From Rapana venosa (lineage: Eukaryota; Mollusca; Gastropoda; Neogastropoda; Muricidae), in assembly GCA_028751875.1 (NCBI GenBank), contig CM054156.1, positions 56,435,736-56,499,735 on the forward strand: 64,000 nt of DNA, in the 5' to 3' direction. The notes beneath the pieces were generated by a model. It was not told the DNA's origin and did not search any database. It was given only the letters and a program-made list of their open reading frames with translations. The first letter of the stretch is position 1. Every line of letters begins with the position of its first letter. Both the position numbers and the translations under genes were made by a program. Below are positions 44,661 to 56,052 of this stretch, piece by piece.

Positions 44661-47600
44661 AAAAAGGAAAAAAAAGTATAAAAAGGAAAAAAGAAAATTT
44701 TTAAAATCTTTGATTTAAAAAATTGTTAAAAAAATGTGGGGTTTTTTGGTTTTAGAGAAAGGTTTGGCCTTTGGTTGGTTTTTTTTAAAAAAACAGGTTA
44801 TTAAAATTACCAAAAAAAAAGCCAATATATGGGGTTAAAAATTTATGGATTTAAAATAAAAATTCCTTTTATTATAAAAAAAAAAAGAATTTCTAAAATA
44901 TTTTTTGGGAATTTTTAAAAAAAAATAATCCCTAAAAATTTTGGTATGAAAAGGTCTTTTTCTTATTTTTTTTTTAAAAATTTTTAAAAAAATTCGTTTC
45001 TTTAATTTTTTTCTCTTCCCCCATTTTCCCCGGATTTAAAGAAAAAAAAGTGGAAGGGAAAGCTAAAATTTAAAATAATTAATTTAAATATTTTGAATGG
45101 TAAAAGATTTTAAAATTAATAAAAGGGGGGGGGGGGGGGTTTAAAAAGAAAAAAAAAATTAAAAAAAAAAAAGAAACTTTTGTAGGAAAATTTTAATCTA
45201 AATAGGAAAAAGAAATTTTTTGAAAAGGAAAGATTTTAAAAAAATTTCTTTAAAAATTTTTTATTTTATTAAAAAAAATATTTTAGGATGGGAAAGAAAA
45301 ATGTAATGGTTAACTTTTTATAAAAAATAAAAAATTTAAAGAGGTTTTAAAAAAAAAAAAAATAATTGAAAAAAGGTAAAAAATAATTTTTGGTTAAAAA
45401 TTTTTTGAAAGAAAAAATACGATAAAAAAGAAAACAAATATGAAAATTTTTAATTTCTTCTTGGGTTTTTTTTGGCCGGGTTAAATTTGAAAAATTGTTA
45501 TGGTTAAATTTGAGTAATAAAAAAAGGGGGAAAATTTTTTTAAAAATATAAAAATTTTCCTGGAAATTTTAATTGGATTATTTGCCAAATTTTAAAAAAA
45601 AAGTATTATTTAAAAGGTGAAAAATTAAATCAAAATTTTTTGGTTTTAAATTTTTTGAAAAGATTTAAAAATTTTTTAAAAAATTAAAAATTTTATAAAA
45701 AAATTTAGGAATTTTTAATTTGAAAAAAATTTATAATTTTTCCTGTTAAAAAAAATGGTTTTTAAAAAATTTGAAAAAAAATTTAATGGTTTGGGGGTTT
45801 AAAAAAAAAAAAAAAAAAAAAAACAAAATGAAGAAAAATTTAAAAGATAAAACTCAAAAAAGTTAAATTTATTAAAAGTTGTATTTTTTGCTTTTGGAAT
45901 TAAAATGAAATTTTAAAGATTTATTTTAATTTTAAGGTTTTTAAAAAAAATTTGTTAAGGATGTTATAATGAAAAATTAGAATTTTTTTGAAAAAAAATT
46001 GGGGGTTGTTTTAAAAGTTTTAAAAAGGTGAAAGAAATTAAAAAAATTTAAAAAAAACACTTTAAATTAAATGGAAAGTTTATTTTAAAAAAAAAATTAA
46101 AAAAAATTTTCCCCGAATAAAAGCTTAAAGGGTTTTTTTAAAAAGAAAAGGCCCCCTGAAAGAAAAATGGGAAATTTTAAAAAAAAAAAAAATACTTTTG
46201 GGGAAAAAAAATTAAATTTTAAAAACCCATTAAAAAAAAAAATTTATTTTTTTCCCCCTGATTTTAAAAAAAAAAATCAAATATGGGGGGGAAAACCCTT
46301 TGGGGTAAACAAAAGGGAAAAAAAAAAAATAAAGAAAAAAAGAAATTTCCCCCAAAAATTAAGAAAATTAAGGAATTTGGGGCTTCCTTTAAAAAAAGGG
46401 TTTTTTTTTTGGTTTGAAATTTTTAAAAATTTTAAAAAGAAATTTTTTTTTTAAAAAGAAAAAAAGAATTTGTTTGGGAAAGGTTTTAAAATTTTAAAAA
46501 TTTAAAAAGGTTAAAGGGGGTTTCTTTTTAAAAGGGGAAAAAAATTGGAATTTTTTTTGTTTTATAAAAATTTTTGTTTTCTTTGGCTTTTTTTTATGAA
46601 GAAGGGGGAGTCCCAATTGCAAAAAAGGGGTTACATTCTTCCCCTTCCTTTCTTTTTTTTTTTCTTAATACCCCCTTTTTCCCCCTTTTTTAAATTTTCC
46701 CTTCTTTCCCCCTTTTCTCCCTCCCTATTCTCTTCCCCCCTTTCTCCCCCTCCCCTCCCTCTCTCTTCCCCCTCTCCCCTCCCTCTTTTCCCCAAATTCC
46801 TTTATTACAAAAAAAAGGTTAACGGGATTAAAACCCTAAACAATAAGGGTTTTAAAATCTTTATTTGGGAAAACCCCAAATTTGGCCCCCGGGATTAAAT
46901 CCAAAAAGGGGGGGGGGGGGGGGTTTAGTTTTCAAAGGCAGGGCTTCAAACCGGGGAAAAGGATTTCTGGGTCCCACCTTTCAATTTTTTAAAAAGCATT
47001 TGTGGTTGTTTTGGTAGAGTTAACCTTTTCTTTTAATTTTTTTTTTTAAAAAGGTTAAGGGTTTAAAACCCCTAACAAACAGAAAGAATGTCTGGACCCA
47101 AACACAAAAATTCTTTTTCCCGAAAAAAAAATATTAAACAGGGACCCATTTAAAAATACCCCTGAGCACCCAAAATGGTCCTTTTTCTCCCTTTTCCCCT
47201 TTTCGGGGGGGGGCCCCCCCCATGTACACCCCGAAAGTTTAAAAAGGGGAAAGAGGCAGAAGAAAAGAAAGGGAAAAAAAGGGAGAGGAGGGGGGGGGGG
47301 AAAGGGGAGTTGGGGATAAAAAGGCTCAAGGGGGGGCCTAAAGGTTCAAGGGGGGCCCGGTCGAGAGATGAAAAAAAAACCCCTCAACCAAGGGACCCCA
47401 CCCCCTTTCAAATGCTTTAATATAATTTAAAGAATTTTAAAAAGTTTTTTTCTCCCTTTTCCTTTCTTAATTCTTTTTTTTAAAAAACCCCCAAAAAAAA
47501 AACAACAACATTCTTTTTTCTCTAATTTTATTCTTTCCTTTTCTTTCTTTCACCCTTTCCTAAAACCTCCTTGGGAAGGGCCTTTTTCTTATTCCAATTT

Positions 47601-48799
47601 TTAAACCTTTTGTTTTTTGTAAGTATTGGGGTTGTTTGTATTCAACTTTCACCTTCCTTTTCCTCCTTTCCCTCCCCCTTTAATAGTCTCTTTTTTTCCA
47701 AAATTCCTCCTTTCCCCACTTTCTCTTTTCTTTCGGGGGTCCCGGGCCCCCAATGATTTAAAAAAATTTTTGGTAACCCGGTACCCAATTAAATTCCGGG
47801 CCCGGTCAAAAAAAATTCCCCCAACAAAAATCTTTAAAAAAAATCCCCAAATCTTTTTAGGGAAGGTCTGGGCCAACAAGGGGCCTTTCCATGGGGTGAC
47901 TTTTAGCAAAATTTTAAAGGTTTCCAAAAAAACCACTTTTTCCCGGGAATGCAACCTTTTTTTTTTTTTCTTGGCCAAAAACGGTTCAAATTTTACCCCC
48001 CCCCCCCCCCAGTCCACCCCCATTTTTTTGTTCACCCCCCCCCCCCCCTTTTTTTGTTTTTTTTTAAGTTTTGGAAAAACTTTTTTTTGTTGAAAAAAGG
48101 TTTTTTGTGCAAGGGGGGAAAAATTGCAAAATTTAAATTTTTAAGGGGAAACCTTTTAAAAGGCCAAACCCCTCTTTAAAAAATTTGGAAATTTCTTAAA
48201 GGAAATTTAAATTTTTTTAAAAAACCAAAAAAGAAAAAACCCCCAAAAGATTTCCCCCCCAAATTATGAAAAAAATTTCCGAAAAAAAAAAAACCCGTAG
48301 GGGGGAGACTTTATAGGCAAAACACAAAAAGGTTTTAAAAAAAAAACAGGGGTAGGGAGACAAAAAAGGGGGGGGGGAAAAGGATCGTTTAAAAAAGTTT
48401 TAACCAACTTGGGAAAAAAAAACATGCAAAGCGGTTTTTTAAGGCCCCCCCCCCCCCCCCCCCCCCCCTGGGTTTTTTTTTAATTTATTTTTCCCCCCTT
48501 TCCCTTGCCCCCCCCCCCCCCCCCCCCCCCCCCTTTTTTCCCTTTTAAAAAAATTTGACCCCCGGGAAATTTTAAAAAACTTTTAATTTGGGTCAAGGGG
48601 GCTTTCCCCCTAGAAGAAACTTTGAAAACCAAAAATCCGGAACCCAAAGGTTTGGCCCTTTTAAACAGAAAATTGTTTCCAATAACCCAAAAGGAAAAAA
48701 ACCAAAAATGAAAAAGAATAATTGGGAAAATTTTCGGAAAGAGCGTGGGGGTTTTTCCCTCCCGGCCGACTTTTTCCCCTTGGCAAAAAAATGGGGGGG
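44661..48799. other. AT-rich, homopolymer-degraded region
   Basis: 44,661-46,550 is almost only A and T with short G words. 46,650-46,800 is a CT tract, 47,230-47,320 a GA tract, and 48,000-48,060 and 48,440-48,535 hold C runs. No frame carries a recognisable domain; Phe/Lys/Pro frames follow from the runs. Confidence 0.55.
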
Positions 48800-48970
48800 T
48801 TTTTTTAGGGTTTGTTTTCCAAATTATCCCCCACGTCCAAAAAGTGCAGATACTTAATGGCGGGGGGGTAAAAAACGATAGCTTTGTTACGCAAAATTTC
48901 AATAATTTCTGAGCTTTGGGGTTCTAGTCGAGGAACGAAAAAAAAAAAATATTTCAAAAGACACACAAAC
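48800..48970. repeat. dispersed spacer element, copy 3
   Basis: Shares TACGCAAAATTTC, GGTTCTAGTCGAGGAACGAA and a following A-rich CAAAAGACA with the copies at 37,195, 40,505 and 62,130. The left boundary is uncertain because of run expansion. Confidence 0.4.
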
Positions 48971-49189
48971 AGATTTTTTCCCTTTATTTAAAAATTAAAA
49001 TTTTGGGTCTAATTTAAAAAACCCTTTTGGGCTTGATGAAGGGTTAAAATGGAAAGTCTTTATTTAGACACGTTGGGCCCGCAGAGCAAGCAGTCGCAAA
49101 CGAAAGGTGAAGGGAATGTCCCAAAAGTCTCCAAAAAATCCAGTAAAGGGTTTTTTTACATTACTGTTTCCTTGCTGGGAGCCTTGGGG

Positions 49190-49390
49190 ATCGAAAAAGA
49201 GATGGAAGAGAGAAAAGATGGGAGACAGACAACAGACAACAGAAACAGAGGGAAAACAAAGCCCGAGGGAAAAAGACCAAAACGCAGAGAGTGAGGCAGC
49301 CCGACAGAGAAACGATAGATTAGACAAAGAGGAGGGGAAAAAAGCGACACCAGACAGAAAGATAGACAGCACACAGGCAAAAAAAGAAAC
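49190..49390. repeat. GA/GACA purine-rich repeat
   Basis: Degenerate GAGA, GACAGACAACAGACAACAG and related purine words, similar in style to the GACA tracts of the 34.8-41.1 kb units. The frames on both strands are incidental. Confidence 0.65.
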
Positions 49391-50110
49391 AGAAACTAAA
49401 AAAGTGTAAAATATTTACAGAAAAATAGGCTTAAAAGATTCATCCCCTTTTCCCCGGGAAACGTTTTGGAGGGTTTCTGCACGTAAATTTGTATAAAATA
49501 AACAAAAAAACATTGACAGAAAATAATGTACAAAAAAAAATTTTTAAGAAAGCACAGACCCCCAGAAACTGAGGGAAAAGCAAATGCATCTTTCTGGCCA
49601 CAAGCACTGCAATCTGAAAAGGGTAGCAAAGGGTTTAGCCGCGCTGTGCCCGAAACTCCCCTTTAAAAGGGGCTTTTCCATCAAATCCCATCGTTCTGTG
49701 TCTTTTATGGGGGAACGTTTTCCCTTTTTTGCACAAATAAATTGGGATCAAATTTTTCATCTATAAAGGGCCCCGGCTAATTTTGACTTTTGAAGAGGGG
49801 ATAGAGGGGAAAGAGAAAAGGGGAGAGGGGAGAAGGGGGAGGAAGAGAGGAAAAGAGGAAGAGAAAAAAGGGGAAAAGGGGAGAAAAGAGGGGAGGGGGA
49901 TGGGGAAAAGAAAGGGGGAGAAAAAGAGAGAGAGAAAGAAAAAGAGTGAGGGGAGAAGAGAGAGTGAGAAGAGAGGAAAAAAGAAAAGAGAAGAGGGCAA
50001 AAAGATTTGAGAGAGAGAGAGAGAGAGAGAGGAAGAGGGGAGAAAAGGGGGGAAAAAGAGAGAGAGAGGGGAGGGGGAGGAGAGAGAGAGAGAGAGGAAG
50101 AGGGGGAGTA
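49391..50110. repeat. spacer followed by a GA microsatellite
   Basis: 49,391-49,794 is semi-readable with no gene. 49,795-50,110 is a purine GA/GGAA/GGGGA tract. Confidence 0.7.
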
Positions 50111-50929
50111 ACCAGAAACCCATTCCCCGGGAAAAAATTTCCTTTATTTTATATTTTAGACACGTAGCAGCTTAATAGGCAATGTGAAAAAACCCTCTTC
50201 CTCGTTTTTTCCCCTTTTTAATAAGAAAAAGGGAAATCCTTATTCTTGCAAGCTTCACTCTGAAACAAACTCGCCACCTATGTTTCCAAATTTATTTCTA
50301 ACATGCAATTAAAAAACTCAGATTCCCCGACTTGCATCTTCATTTTTTTTAAAAAAGTTTTTATTTTGTCTTCAAATCGCAGCGACGTATATTTGGCTTG
50401 AATTTTTTAGCCCCGTTTTATTTTGAAATGATCTTAAGAGAAAGGGAAGGGGGTTGCGAGAGCCCTTCATTGGGCCGAAGAGACTTAGGCCCATCCCCCC
50501 ACAAAAAACCCAAGGGTGTGGGGGTTCGAGCAAACAATCATCCCCAATAAGGCAGGAAAGACTAAAGGGTTTTAGTTTGGAATTTAAATTCTGTTGCTAC
50601 CCTCCCTACCTTGCCCCTTTTTCAGGGTTCTTTCGGAGTCTCTTATACAGCAGGGCCCGGGACTTAGAAAAAAAAAAAAAAAAATTAAGCAAAAGAAAAG
50701 GAAAAAGCAGAAATATTGCGGAAGAATCCCTCTCCTCTCTCCTCCTCTCTCTTCTCTCTCTCTCTTTCTCTCTTTTCTCTCTCCTCTCCCCCTCTTCTCT
50801 CGTCTCTCCCCTCTCTTTTCTCTCCCCTCTCTCTTCCCCTTCCCCTCTCTCTCCTCTGTATCTGTCTGTCTCCTTTTCTGTCTCCTGTTTTCTGTCCCTT
50901 TTCCCCTGTATCTGTCTGCCCCTCTGTCT

Positions 50930-50961
<32 letters not shown>

Positions 50962-51010
50962 CCCTCTCTTCTCTTCCCCTCCCCTTTGCTCTCTCTCCCC
51001 CGCTCTTGTG
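50111..51010. repeat. unassigned spacer followed by a CT/CTGT tract
   Basis: 50,111-50,720 is partly readable; GGGTGTGGGGGTTCGAGCAA at 50,513-50,532 resembles a B box but lacks a matching A box. 50,725-51,010 is a CT tract with CTGTCTGTCTCC patches. Frames of 100-264 codons over it are repeat translations. Confidence 0.6.
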
Positions 51011-51690
51011 TGCCCAAAAAAAAGTAAAAACTTTTAAGGTTTTATTTCTTGGCCCTTTTAATACTATAAATTTATACTCCCAACCCCCCCCCAAAACGGT
51101 TTTTGGGCATTTCTCTGTCCAAAATTTTCAAAAAGGGCCCCTTTCCCCACGTGTTCTCCCCTCTAGTGGGATTTTGTGTTTGCTGATGCTATTTCGTATA
51201 TTTGTGTGTGAAAACTGCGTTACACTTTCCCCTGGGTTTAAAATTTAATAAAAGGGGGGCTTTAACAGATTTTTTTATCAATAAAACCCAAGGGGTTTTT
51301 ATAGTGGGGCACTGTTCGCCGTTCGGAAATATGGAATTATGAAGGGTTTTCTTACCAAAAAAAAAAATTTTTAAGAAAAAACAAAAAAACAAACGAAAGA
51401 AAAAACAAAGAAAAGGCACCTTTTAAAAATTTTTTTGTTATGTATTCTTTTTTTTACGCGGTTTTCACGCGCGCGGGACACTCACGCACCACCACACACC
51501 CAAAACACCACACACAAAACGGAAAAGACAGACAACAGAAAAGAGACAGACGATAGACAGACAGAAAACAGACAGAAGCATTTCTGACAGACAGGGAAAA
51601 AACAGATACACAAGGAAAAAAAGGGGAAGGAGAGAAAAGAGAAGAAAAGAGAGAGAGAGAGAGAGAAAGGGGGGGGGGGGGGAAAAACTT
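51011..51690. repeat. spacer followed by CA, GACA and GA repeats
   Basis: 51,011-51,464 is semi-readable without a gene. 51,465-51,520 is CA/CACC-rich after a short CGCGCG; 51,520-51,600 GACAGACA-like; 51,640-51,690 GA then G run. Confidence 0.65.
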
Positions 51691-53174
51691 TTGGGTTAAA
51701 AAGGGGTATGCACTAATCTTTTGGTTTTGGGTTTTTAAAATTGAGTTTAAAAATTTGCAAAATCTAGTAAAGTATTTTAAAAGGGATTTTTTAAAAGGGT
51801 TTTACAAAAAATTTTATTTGGGGGAAAAAACCCTTTAAAGGTTGGAAATTTTATGCTCAGGGTTTTAATTTCTAAGCCGGCTTTTTTTTAAGAGTTAGTT
51901 GAGCTTAAAATTACACAGAACTATGGTTTTCCCGGGGATAAAACAAATGTTGGTGTTGTTTTGTTGTTATTTTTTTTTGCCTTTGCTGATTTGTTTTTAT
52001 TTTTAAATTTTCTTTGCCATGAATTGGCGTTTTTTTTTACGGTGCTTAAAAAAAAAAATTTATTTTTTTATTTTAATTTCAAACATACATACAAACAACA
52101 CGCAGGCCCGAAGGCATGCACGCAAAACCAAAACACAGCACCGCGCGCAAAGTTGCACCACACACCACATTGCCTCTTCCATCCCTCAGCCCCCCCTTCG
52201 ACCACACTCAAACCCGAATTTTAAAAAATAAAAAATAAAAAAAAAAGTTTAAAAGACACAAACCCAAACTTTTAAAAAAATACTGTTAAACCCTTAAAAA
52301 AAGTCTTCCAAAATGTATGTGTCCCCCTTTTTGGGTTTTTAACCAAAATTCTTTTAAAAAATTTTTTACCCGTTTTAACCCTTTTTTTCCCGCCCAAAAA
52401 AGGAATGCATTTGGGTTTTGTAAAATGCAAAGGGGTATTTTGATAAAAATAAAGGGGGGAAAAGTTTTTTGACAGTATACACTATCCCGCGCCCTTTTAA
52501 TTTTAATTTTTTTAAACCCTTTAAAAAAAAACACACTGCTAACACCCGGGGAAAAAATTTAAGGGGGAAAGGGTAGTTTGTAGCGGAATTTTTTGGGGGG
52601 TTGGTTTAAATTCTAAACTTTTTTGTTCGGGGGGAAAAAAAATTTTTAATTTGTGTTATCTTTTTTTTTCCTTTCTTTTTTTGCCCAAAGGGATTTTTCC
52701 AAGGGGAGGAGCGAAGAAAAAAATAAAAAAAAAATAAAAAAAAGCGGAAAAAAGGGGAAAAAAAGGAGGTCAGAAGAAGTGACAGAAGGAAAGAACAAAA
52801 AAGTAAGAAAAATAAGAAAACAGAAAAAATAAAAAAACAGAAAAAATCATTTCGAAGTTTGAAAGGGGGGCAAGCAAAGAAGCAAGCCAAAAAAACAAAC
52901 AACCCAAAAAACCCAAATTTCACAAAAGAGAAGACAAGAAAAATTATTCGGGCGATCGGTAACTTGATTCCCGAGGGATTTTTTAAAATGCCCCCCCCCC
53001 CTTCCCCCCCCCCAACACACGCATCCCCCACCCCCACCTCTACCCTTAGGGATCCATATTTTTTTTGCAAGGGCATTCCCAACGGAGAAAAACTCCACCA
53101 AAAGGAAATGGGGGCTGGATGCATGACACAGTTTTTCATGGGGTTTAAAAAGGAGCCTTGTCTTTACGCCTCGG
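51691..53174. other. degraded sequence, no supported gene
   Basis: A and T runs throughout. 52,080-52,200 is a more normal stretch with ACATACATACAAACAACACG. A GC-rich patch lies at 52,985-53,045. The minus-strand frame of 177 codons (52,606-53,139) is Phe-rich and has no motif I recognise. Confidence 0.45.
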
Positions 53175-53425
53175 GTCTGTTTGTGTGGGGTTTTGTGTGG
53201 TGGGTGTGTGTGTGTGTGTTTGTGTGGTGGTTTTTGTGTGTGTTTTGTTTTGTGCGCGCGCGCCGTTAAAGTTTTTTGGGGTGCCCTACGTTCGTTTGGT
53301 TTCGTCGTTTTTGTGTGGTGTGTTTGGGGTGCGTGCGTGCGTGCGTTGGCCCTGCGTGCGTGTTTGTGTGGTGGTTTTTTGTGTGGGGTGTGTGTGTGTG
53401 TGGTGTGTGTTGTGTTTTGTGGGTA
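53175..53425. repeat. TG/TGCG microsatellite
   Basis: TG, TGTGG and GTGCGTGCG repeats with a CGCGCGCGCC patch near 53,255-53,266. Confidence 0.85.
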
Positions 53426-53702
53426 TTAAAAAAAATGTATTTTTCATAAATTTTTTTTAAAATTTTTTTTTTACTCTTTAAACTGTAAAAATTTCAGTAA
53501 AAAACAAAAAAAAAGGGGGGAAATTTGGGTGGGGATATGAATGCATTTTCAGACATTTATGTTCCCTTTAAAGCTGAGATACAACGATAAAATTTCGTTT
53601 CTATATCATTTCAATAAGGGTGACATGATTGGGTTTGCATTTCTTTTTTCAACGCTACTTTTTAGGAGGGCCCCAAACCGTGAAGACTAATGTATAGTTT
53701 TT

Positions 53703-53895
53703 TGTAGCAAAAGGGGGGAGGAGAGGGGGGGGAGAGTGAGGGAGGGGAAGGGGGGGGAGGGGGAGAGAGAGAAGGGGGAAGAGAGAGAGAGAAAAGGGGG
53801 AAGGGGGAAGAGAAGGGGGTGGGGGGAGAGAGGGGGGGAAAAGAGAGACAGATAGGGCAGACAGGGCAGATAGACAGACAGACAGACAGATAAAA
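53703..53895. repeat. GA microsatellite ending in GACA
   Basis: GA/GGGA purine tract followed by (GACA)n at about 53,870-53,890. From about 53,900 on, the sequence is much cleaner than in the preceding 9 kb. Confidence 0.85.
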
Positions 53896-53899
53896 AACA

Positions 53900-54303
53900 A
53901 AGGACTCTTTTCTATTTAGTAACTGTGGGGGTTAGCAGTGTTTGGGATCCCTTACTATCGTTGCCCCCTATCAACTATCTTTAAATGTATCATTGTAAAA
54001 CTTGTTTTTTCTTTAAAAACGGGTTAGATTTTTTTTTTAAAAAATAATAAAGAAGGGGACAACACCCCGGGGTACCAGTCAGAGACAGACTACTTTCTTC
54101 ATTCCCATGCTAATCTAGCTGTATTAAAAAACAAAATTTGTTGCTTTTGCGTGTCCATAACTATCTTTAAAAAAAAGACAGAACCATGAAAACGACTCTG
54201 AAGAGTACCACTCTCACTGTAAATATTGCAGTAGTTCTTCGCTACTTTTAATGCAAGGCAGCAAAAATGTAACACCCCCATAATCACCCACTCCACTCTC
54301 TAA
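53900..54303. other. readable non-repetitive sequence, no supported gene
   Basis: Ordinary composition. A 65-codon minus-strand frame at 54,099-54,296 has no motif I recognise and no start or splice context. Confidence 0.45.
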
Positions 54304-54615
54304 ACAGAAACTTCTGTTGACACGCAGTCAGAATCTACAAGATCTGATCTTTTTCACGCTGTAACTACAACCCTGTGGACTGCTAATAGCGAGTACAATA
54401 ATGAAATTGTACACAGCACTGTGACAACCATCTGGAAGGGGGAAAAAAGGCAACTAGAACCTGATGACAAATTTGAAGCCGCGTATGGTGAAAGGGAAAG
54501 AACTGCCTACCTTTGATGCTGAATTACAGCTGGCCAAGCATTATTTCCACTGGATTAGAAGCCGTTTGGTGAGAATCGATGAAGAAGAAAAAGTACCAAA
54601 ACAATACTACAAGAA
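54304..54615 (+). pseudogene. coding-like remnant of unknown family, one frame break
   Basis: A frame is open from 54,304 for about 70 codons (with DLFHAVTTTLWTANSEYN and EKRQLEPDDKFEAAYGERER). Around 54,480-54,510 the coding-like character passes to another frame that contains KGKELPTFDAELQLAKHYFH and SRLVRIDEEEKVPKQYYKKC and ends with TAA at about 54,618. Composition is balanced and unlike repeat translations, so I judge it a coding remnant with a single-base shift, or two exons. I do not recognise the family; a transposon-encoded protein is possible. It ends just before the CA microsatellite. Confidence 0.35.
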
Positions 54616-54640
54616 ATGCTAAAAAAACATACGCGCGCGT

Positions 54641-54643
54641 TCA

Positions 54644-54680
<37 letters not shown>

Positions 54681-54703
54681 ATACATACATACACACACAC
54701 ACA

Positions 54704-54744
<41 letters not shown>

Positions 54745-54790
54745 ACACACTCACTCACACACACACACCACACACACACACACACTACGT
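54641..54790. repeat. CA microsatellite
   Basis: (CA)n with CATA and CTCA interruptions, immediately upstream of the ORF1-like segment. Thr-His frames across it are not genes. Confidence 0.95.
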
Positions 54791-54793
54791 CAT

Positions 54794-54804
54794 CAAGATG
54801 GCGG
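54794..54804 (+). promoter_or_regulatory. CAAGATGGCGG: YY1-like motif or start-codon context
   Basis: The word CAAGATGGCGG matches the YY1 core (AAGATGGCGG) known from downstream promoter positions of some animal genes and from the 5' end of mammalian L1. It lies 53 bases before the ATG at 54,857 and directly after the CA repeat. It could equally be a start context: translation from its ATG gives MAELVSNY and then a stop. No function can be shown from sequence alone. Confidence 0.3.
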
Positions 54805-54856
54805 AACTGGTCAGTAACTATTAATCAACTGTAATGTTTTAACTTAAACCACTACA

Positions 54857-55633
54857 ATGACAAAGACCACTCGCTCCAGAAGCAGAAAGGTTAGTTCCTG
54901 TATCAAGGAGTCGTCCACACATGAGGCTTCTGGAGAACAAGAGCCCACAGTGACAGCGAAAGAGGGCAAGAAGTCTGGAGCCGTTGACAGCCCTGCTCCT
55001 GTACCATCTACAAGTAAAGAAATTACCACCCCAACTAATGAGGAAGATCAAGAGGCCAGAGGGAGCGAGACCACCCAGATGATTTCCAACCTGCGTGAGA
55101 CGGTCAGTGATCTTAAATCTGTCGTTCTACACCTCACTGAGCGTCTCCTCTCTTTGGAAAAGACCATCAAGGAGCTGAGCAGGGAGAAGTCGGAAAGAAA
55201 TGAAACATGTGGTCACGACGTAAGTACACAAACAGATGTAAATGTTTCCTACTTACGTGATGTGGCCAATCCATGCCTGCTGCACGCAGCAAAAGCAAGG
55301 CACCACTCAGGCCTCCTGTGCGTCCTGCACCAACAGACAGCAGGGCGCAAAACAAAATAAAGAAAAGCCACTAAGCTGAGAACACGTAATGACGTCAAAT
55401 CTCCAAAAGATGTCAAGGTGTCAATGACATCAAAGACCATGAAAGAAAACGTCAAGAACTCTGAAGGATTCCAGATGTTCTGTTCTTGCACGTTCTGTCT
55501 TAAAGAGGAGGTTCAGTGCAAAAGACTGGGGCGTTCATATGGCTTTTCTGCTGTTCACCACAAGGTCCACGTGATAAAAGATATCCAAGAAAATGTGGAG
55601 GACTGTTTCCCTGTAATTGGGAAAGTCATTTGA
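54857..55633 (+). pseudogene. ORF1-like coiled-coil protein with one in-frame stop
   Basis: ATG at 54,857 opens a frame of 167 codons that ends in TAA at 55,358-55,360. The same frame then continues open to TGA at 55,631-55,633, another 90 codons, so one stop divides a roughly 258-residue product. The N-terminal part is basic and Ser/Thr/Glu-rich (residues 1-72). Residues about 73-112 have heptad-like spacing (MISNLRETVSDLKSVVLHLT, then ERLLSLEKTIKELS), typical of a coiled coil. The second part has a Cys cluster (FCSCTFCLKEEVQC). This layout recalls ORF1 proteins of non-LTR elements, but no CCHC knuckles or RRM are evident and the ORF2 downstream begins about 1 kb later. It could instead be an unrelated retrocopy or gene. 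Near 55,630 the frame carrying HLTALFYIVESKHLRTEEAN may continue it to 55,716. Confidence 0.45.
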
Positions 55634-55757
55634 CAGCATTGTTTTACATTGTGGAAAGTAAACATCTAAGAACAGAAGAGGCTAATTCTGCTAGTACAAG
55701 ATTTGTTGATCAGTAAAACAAATCAACAAACAGCATCCAAACAGGCTCATTGTCATA

Positions 55758-55763
55758 AATAAA
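55758..55763 (+). terminator. AATAAA polyadenylation-signal-like word
   Basis: AATAAA at 55,758-55,763, about 125 bases after the stop of the ORF1-like frame and 40 bases after the end of its alternative frame. If used, it would make 54,790-55,790 a short transcription unit separate from the LINE ORF2. The hexamer is common by chance in AT-rich DNA. Confidence 0.25.
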
Positions 55764-55809
55764 GTGTCACCAGTTCAAGATGATGGCTAGAAGTTAAAAG
55801 GCAGCTGTT

Positions 55810-56052
55810 TCAATGCCTTAGTAGCGAAAGGTCTTCTGGGGGTGAAGAGGTATCATTTGTATCCAGTGACACTTGGGCCACCAGCCCCTGAGGGATGGGA
55901 TACACCCCCCCCTGAAGGGCTCCACCATCCGGGGCAGTAAAACCTTTGGGCCCTTTCACATTCGTCAGCTGTTTTGGACGAAGCCAAAAAGAACAGTGGA
56001 GGTCTGCACAACTGCCGGGCGACTCCCTTCCAGCAGCAGGAACTGACACCAT
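55810..56052 (-). CDS. open frame of unknown origin on the minus strand
   Basis: An 80-codon frame with ordinary composition (RESPGSCADLHCSFWLRPKQ and VYPIPQGLVAQVSLDTNDTS among its residues), in GC-richer DNA than its surroundings. It lies opposite in orientation to the ORF1-like and ORF2 segments and between them, so it is probably part of an inserted sequence. I do not recognise it. No splice or start context supports it as a gene; it may be part of a non-autonomous mobile element. Confidence 0.25.
   Translation of the reverse strand: MVSVPAAGRESPGSCADLHCSFWLRPKQLTNVKGPKGFTAPDGGALQGGVYPIPQGLVAQVSLDTNDTSSPPEDLSLLRH

Noticed and set aside
50513..50532. B box of a tRNA gene or SINE (GGGGGTTCGAGCAA)
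   Set aside because: No A box at the right distance and no matching body.
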